NCBI RefSeq assembly: GCF_017309075.1
Contig: NZ_JAEMGS010000008.1
Span: 149,930 to 213,929, forward strand
Direction: 5' to 3'
Source of the DNA: Motiliproteus sp. SC1-56
GTDB lineage: Bacteria; Pseudomonadota; Gammaproteobacteria; Pseudomonadales; Balneatricaceae
Length of the DNA: 64,000 nucleotides
In this document: positions 62,413 to 64,000 of the stretch, piece by piece
Layout: the number at the start of each line of letters is the position of its first letter
How positions within the stretch are numbered: the stretch's first letter is position 1
Program-made: the position numbers and the translations under genes
The notes under the pieces: generated by a model
Told to the model about the DNA's origin: nothing
Databases searched by the model: none
What the model saw: the letters and a program-made list of their open reading frames with translations, nothing else

Positions 62413-63773
62413 GAGTGATCAACCCGACCACCGGAACCCTCTTGCACGACTACCCGGCCCTCAACCACGCCGAGCTGGACGAGCGCATGGAGGCCTCGGA
62501 GCAGGCCTATCGTGGCTGGCGCAAGCGCAGTTTTCCCCAACGCGCGGAGGTCCTGATGAATGTGGCGGGCTACCTGCGCGAGCACACGGACGAGCTGGCG
62601 CGCCCGATGACTGAAGAGATGGGAAAACCCGTGGGAGAGGCTCGAGGCGAAGTCCTCAAGGCCGCGTGGTGCGCCGAACATTACGCCGAACACGCCGAGG
62701 GCTACCTCGCCGCACAGACACTGGCCTCCGACGCAACCCGCAGCTACGTTCAGCACCTGCCGCTCGGCCCGGTACTGGGGATCCTGCCTTGGAATGCGCC
62801 CTTCTGGCTGGCCTTTCGTTTCGCCGCGCCGGCACTGATGGCCGGCAATACCTGCCTGATGAAGCACGACCCACACGTGCCCGCATGCGCAGAGGCAATC
62901 GCCGGCTGCTTCGAAGCTGCCGGGGCACCTGCAGGAACCTTTCAAAATCTACCTCTGCAAAACAACGACGTAGCTGCGGCTATTCAGCATCCCCGGGTAC
63001 GCGCCGTCTCCTTTACCGGCTCGAGCGCAGCCGGGGGCAAAGTCGCAGCCACCGCCGCCGCTGCCATTAAGCCGGTGGTACTTGAGCTCGGTGGCTCCGA
63101 CCCGGCCATCGTCCTGGCAGACGCGGACCTGGAAGAAGCCGCTAAAAACATCGCCCTTTCCCGCCTTATCAATGCTGGGCAATCCTGCATCGCAGCCAAA
63201 CGCATCATCGTTGAGAGCCCAGCCTATGAGCGCTTCTTATCGCTGCTGCAGGCGGAGATGGAAAAATACCGTGTGGGCGACCCCAGCGATGAGCAGAACC
63301 AGATCGGGCCTATCGCTCGTTCGGACCTGAGGGATAATCTGGCCCGCCAAGTGCGAGCCACCATTGATGCCGGCGCACGCTGTCTGTTGGGGGGGACAAT
63401 ACCCGAAGGCGACGGCTTCTTTTATCCGGTGACCCTGCTCTGCGATGTTCACAACGACATGCCCGCTTGCCGGGAAGAGACCTTTGGCCCGGTCGCGGTC
63501 GTCCTCAAGGCCCGCGACTTAGCCCATGCTCTCGGCATCGCCAACGATACGGAGTACGGTTTGGCGGCTTCAATCTGGACCGATACTGCACGGGGAGAGG
63601 CCCTCGCCACGGAAATCGAAGCGGGCCAGGTGGTCGTTAACGGCTTGGTAAAAACAGACCCCCGGCTACCCAGCGGCGGCATCAAAAAATCGGGTATCGG
63701 GCGAGAACTGGGCCCTCACGGGATTTTTGAGTTCGTCAATGTGCAGCAGGTATGGGTAGGGCCTAAGGTCTAA
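62406..63773 (+). CDS. doeC: NAD(P)-dependent aspartate-semialdehyde dehydrogenase DoeC
   Basis: Aldehyde dehydrogenase family enzyme; in this pathway it oxidises aspartate semialdehyde to aspartate. The 455-residue product has N130 (LPWNAPFW), general base E227 (LELGGSDP) and nucleophile C261 (NAGQSCIAAKR). It belongs to the succinate-semialdehyde-dehydrogenase-like branch. Start ATG overlaps the doeA stop by 7 bases behind a strong AAGGAGG, so the two are coupled. Confidence 0.9.
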   Translation: MLRVINPTTGTLLHDYPALNHAELDERMEASEQAYRGWRKRSFPQRAEVLMNVAGYLREHTDELARPMTEEMGKPVGEARGEVLKAAWCAEHYAEHAEGYLAAQTLASDATRSYVQHLPLGPVLGILPWNAPFWLAFRFAAPALMAGNTCLMKHDPHVPACAEAIAGCFEAAGAPAGTFQNLPLQNNDVAAAIQHPRVRAVSFTGSSAAGGKVAATAAAAIKPVVLELGGSDPAIVLADADLEEAAKNIALSRLINAGQSCIAAKRIIVESPAYERFLSLLQAEMEKYRVGDPSDEQNQIGPIARSDLRDNLARQVRATIDAGARCLLGGTIPEGDGFFYPVTLLCDVHNDMPACREETFGPVAVVLKARDLAHALGIANDTEYGLAASIWTDTARGEALATEIEAGQVVVNGLVKTDPRLPSGGIKKSGIGRELGPHGIFEFVNVQQVWVGPKV

Positions 63774-63858
63774 CGCTATCCGCGACCGCTCAAAAACCCC
63801 GGGACCAACGTAAAGGCGCAAAAGCTCACCGTATCTGACCCTACCGAGCCCCAAACGA

Positions 63859-63888
63859 AAAACCCCCGGCACAGTGTGCCGGGGGTTT
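63859..63888. terminator. Bidirectional terminator between doeC and the rRNA operon
   Basis: Almost complete palindrome of CCCCCGGCACA with TGTGCCGGGGG, flanked by A- and T-runs. On the minus strand it ends the 5S rRNA transcript; on the plus strand it ends doeC. This keeps the two converging transcripts apart. Confidence 0.9.
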
Positions 63889-63901
63889 CTCAGGATAAGG
63901 C

Positions 63902-64000
63902 GCTTGGCGATGACCTACTCTCACATGGGGAGACCCCACACTACCATCGGCGCTGGACCGTTTCACTTCTGAGTTCGGGATGGAGTCAGGTGGTTCCGGA
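63902..64000 (-). rRNA. rrf: 5S ribosomal RNA, 3' part
   Basis: Read on the minus strand the sequence has the 5S core CCGAACTCAGAAGTGAAAC, GCGCCGATGGTAGTGTGGGG and TCTCCCCATGTGAGAGTAGG. The 3' end CGCCAAGC would pair with the missing 5' end. About 99 of about 116 nt are inside the window; the rest of the rRNA operon lies to the right. Confidence 0.96.

Overview
This window looks like a chromosomal segment of a marine or halotolerant gammaproteobacterium, in or near the Oceanospirillales/Alteromonadales (inferred from gene content and order, not from a search). The pointers are the E. coli-like mraZ-to-ftsA dcw order with ddl between murC and ftsQ, the rplM-rpsI / petABC / sspA-sspB block, an rnpB-rsmI-lpoA-yraN-diaA-dolP block, a TRAP transporter inside a glycolate operon, and a set of ectoine-degradation genes. 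The DNA is GC-rich. I see no insertion sequence, prophage, integrase or CRISPR array.

Layout. 1-14.5 kb (minus strand): division and cell-wall cluster mraZ-rsmH-ftsL-ftsI-murE-murF-mraY-murD-ftsW-murG-murC-ddl-ftsQ-ftsA (ftsA cut by the window edge), with 10-bp-periodic MraZ boxes upstream. 14.7-19.4 kb: RNase P RNA with its own promoter, rsmI, then the divergent lpoA-yraN-diaA-dolP run. 19.4-24.8 kb (minus): sspB, sspA, the cytochrome bc1 genes petA-petB-petC, and rplM-rpsI behind a near-consensus promoter. 24.8-28 kb: zapE, an LrgA/LrgB pair, a GDT1-family cation exporter and tRNA-Pro(CGG).

28.1-39.2 kb is a metabolic unit: dctP-dctQ-dctM-glcB-glcG-glcD-glcE-glcF read on the minus strand, divergent from a GntR/FadR-type regulator (GlcC-like). 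Two perfect ACTGGT-N3-ACCAGT palindromes lie between them and a third, degenerate copy lies just behind the regulator gene. The set would import a 2-hydroxy/2-oxo acid, oxidise glycolate to glyoxylate (GlcDEF) and condense glyoxylate with acetyl-CoA to malate (GlcB).

39.3-46.9 kb is accessory: an AraC regulator divergent from an ornithine cyclodeaminase-like reductase, a glutathione transferase-like gene flanked by hairpin-rich non-coding DNA, and a Tat-exported molybdenum hydroxylase (IorA/IorB type) with XdhC and MocA maturation factors. 46.9-49.7 kb holds trmB and ilvD. 49.7-52 kb holds a divergent pair: a membrane polyferredoxin and a P19-type periplasmic iron-binding protein. 52-54 kb is a three-gene signalling operon: single-domain response regulator, CheC-like phosphatase, PAS-GGDEF cyclase with an I-site. 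54.1-58.4 kb holds a small membrane protein, a Crp/Fnr regulator, a DUF2892 protein, a glycine-zipper protein, and a PepSY / response regulator / histidine kinase operon whose kinase has an unusual G1 box. 58.5-63.8 kb carries doeB2-doeD-doeA-doeC, enough to take ectoine to aspartate. The window ends in the 3' part of a 5S rRNA on the opposite strand.

The candidates for something less described are the P19-polyferredoxin pair without an FTR1 permease, the regulator/CheC/GGDEF module, the TRAP-glc operon with its operators, the degenerate PhoQ-like kinase, and the 490-bp non-coding segment with a 19-bp perfect palindrome upstream of the molybdenum hydroxylase.
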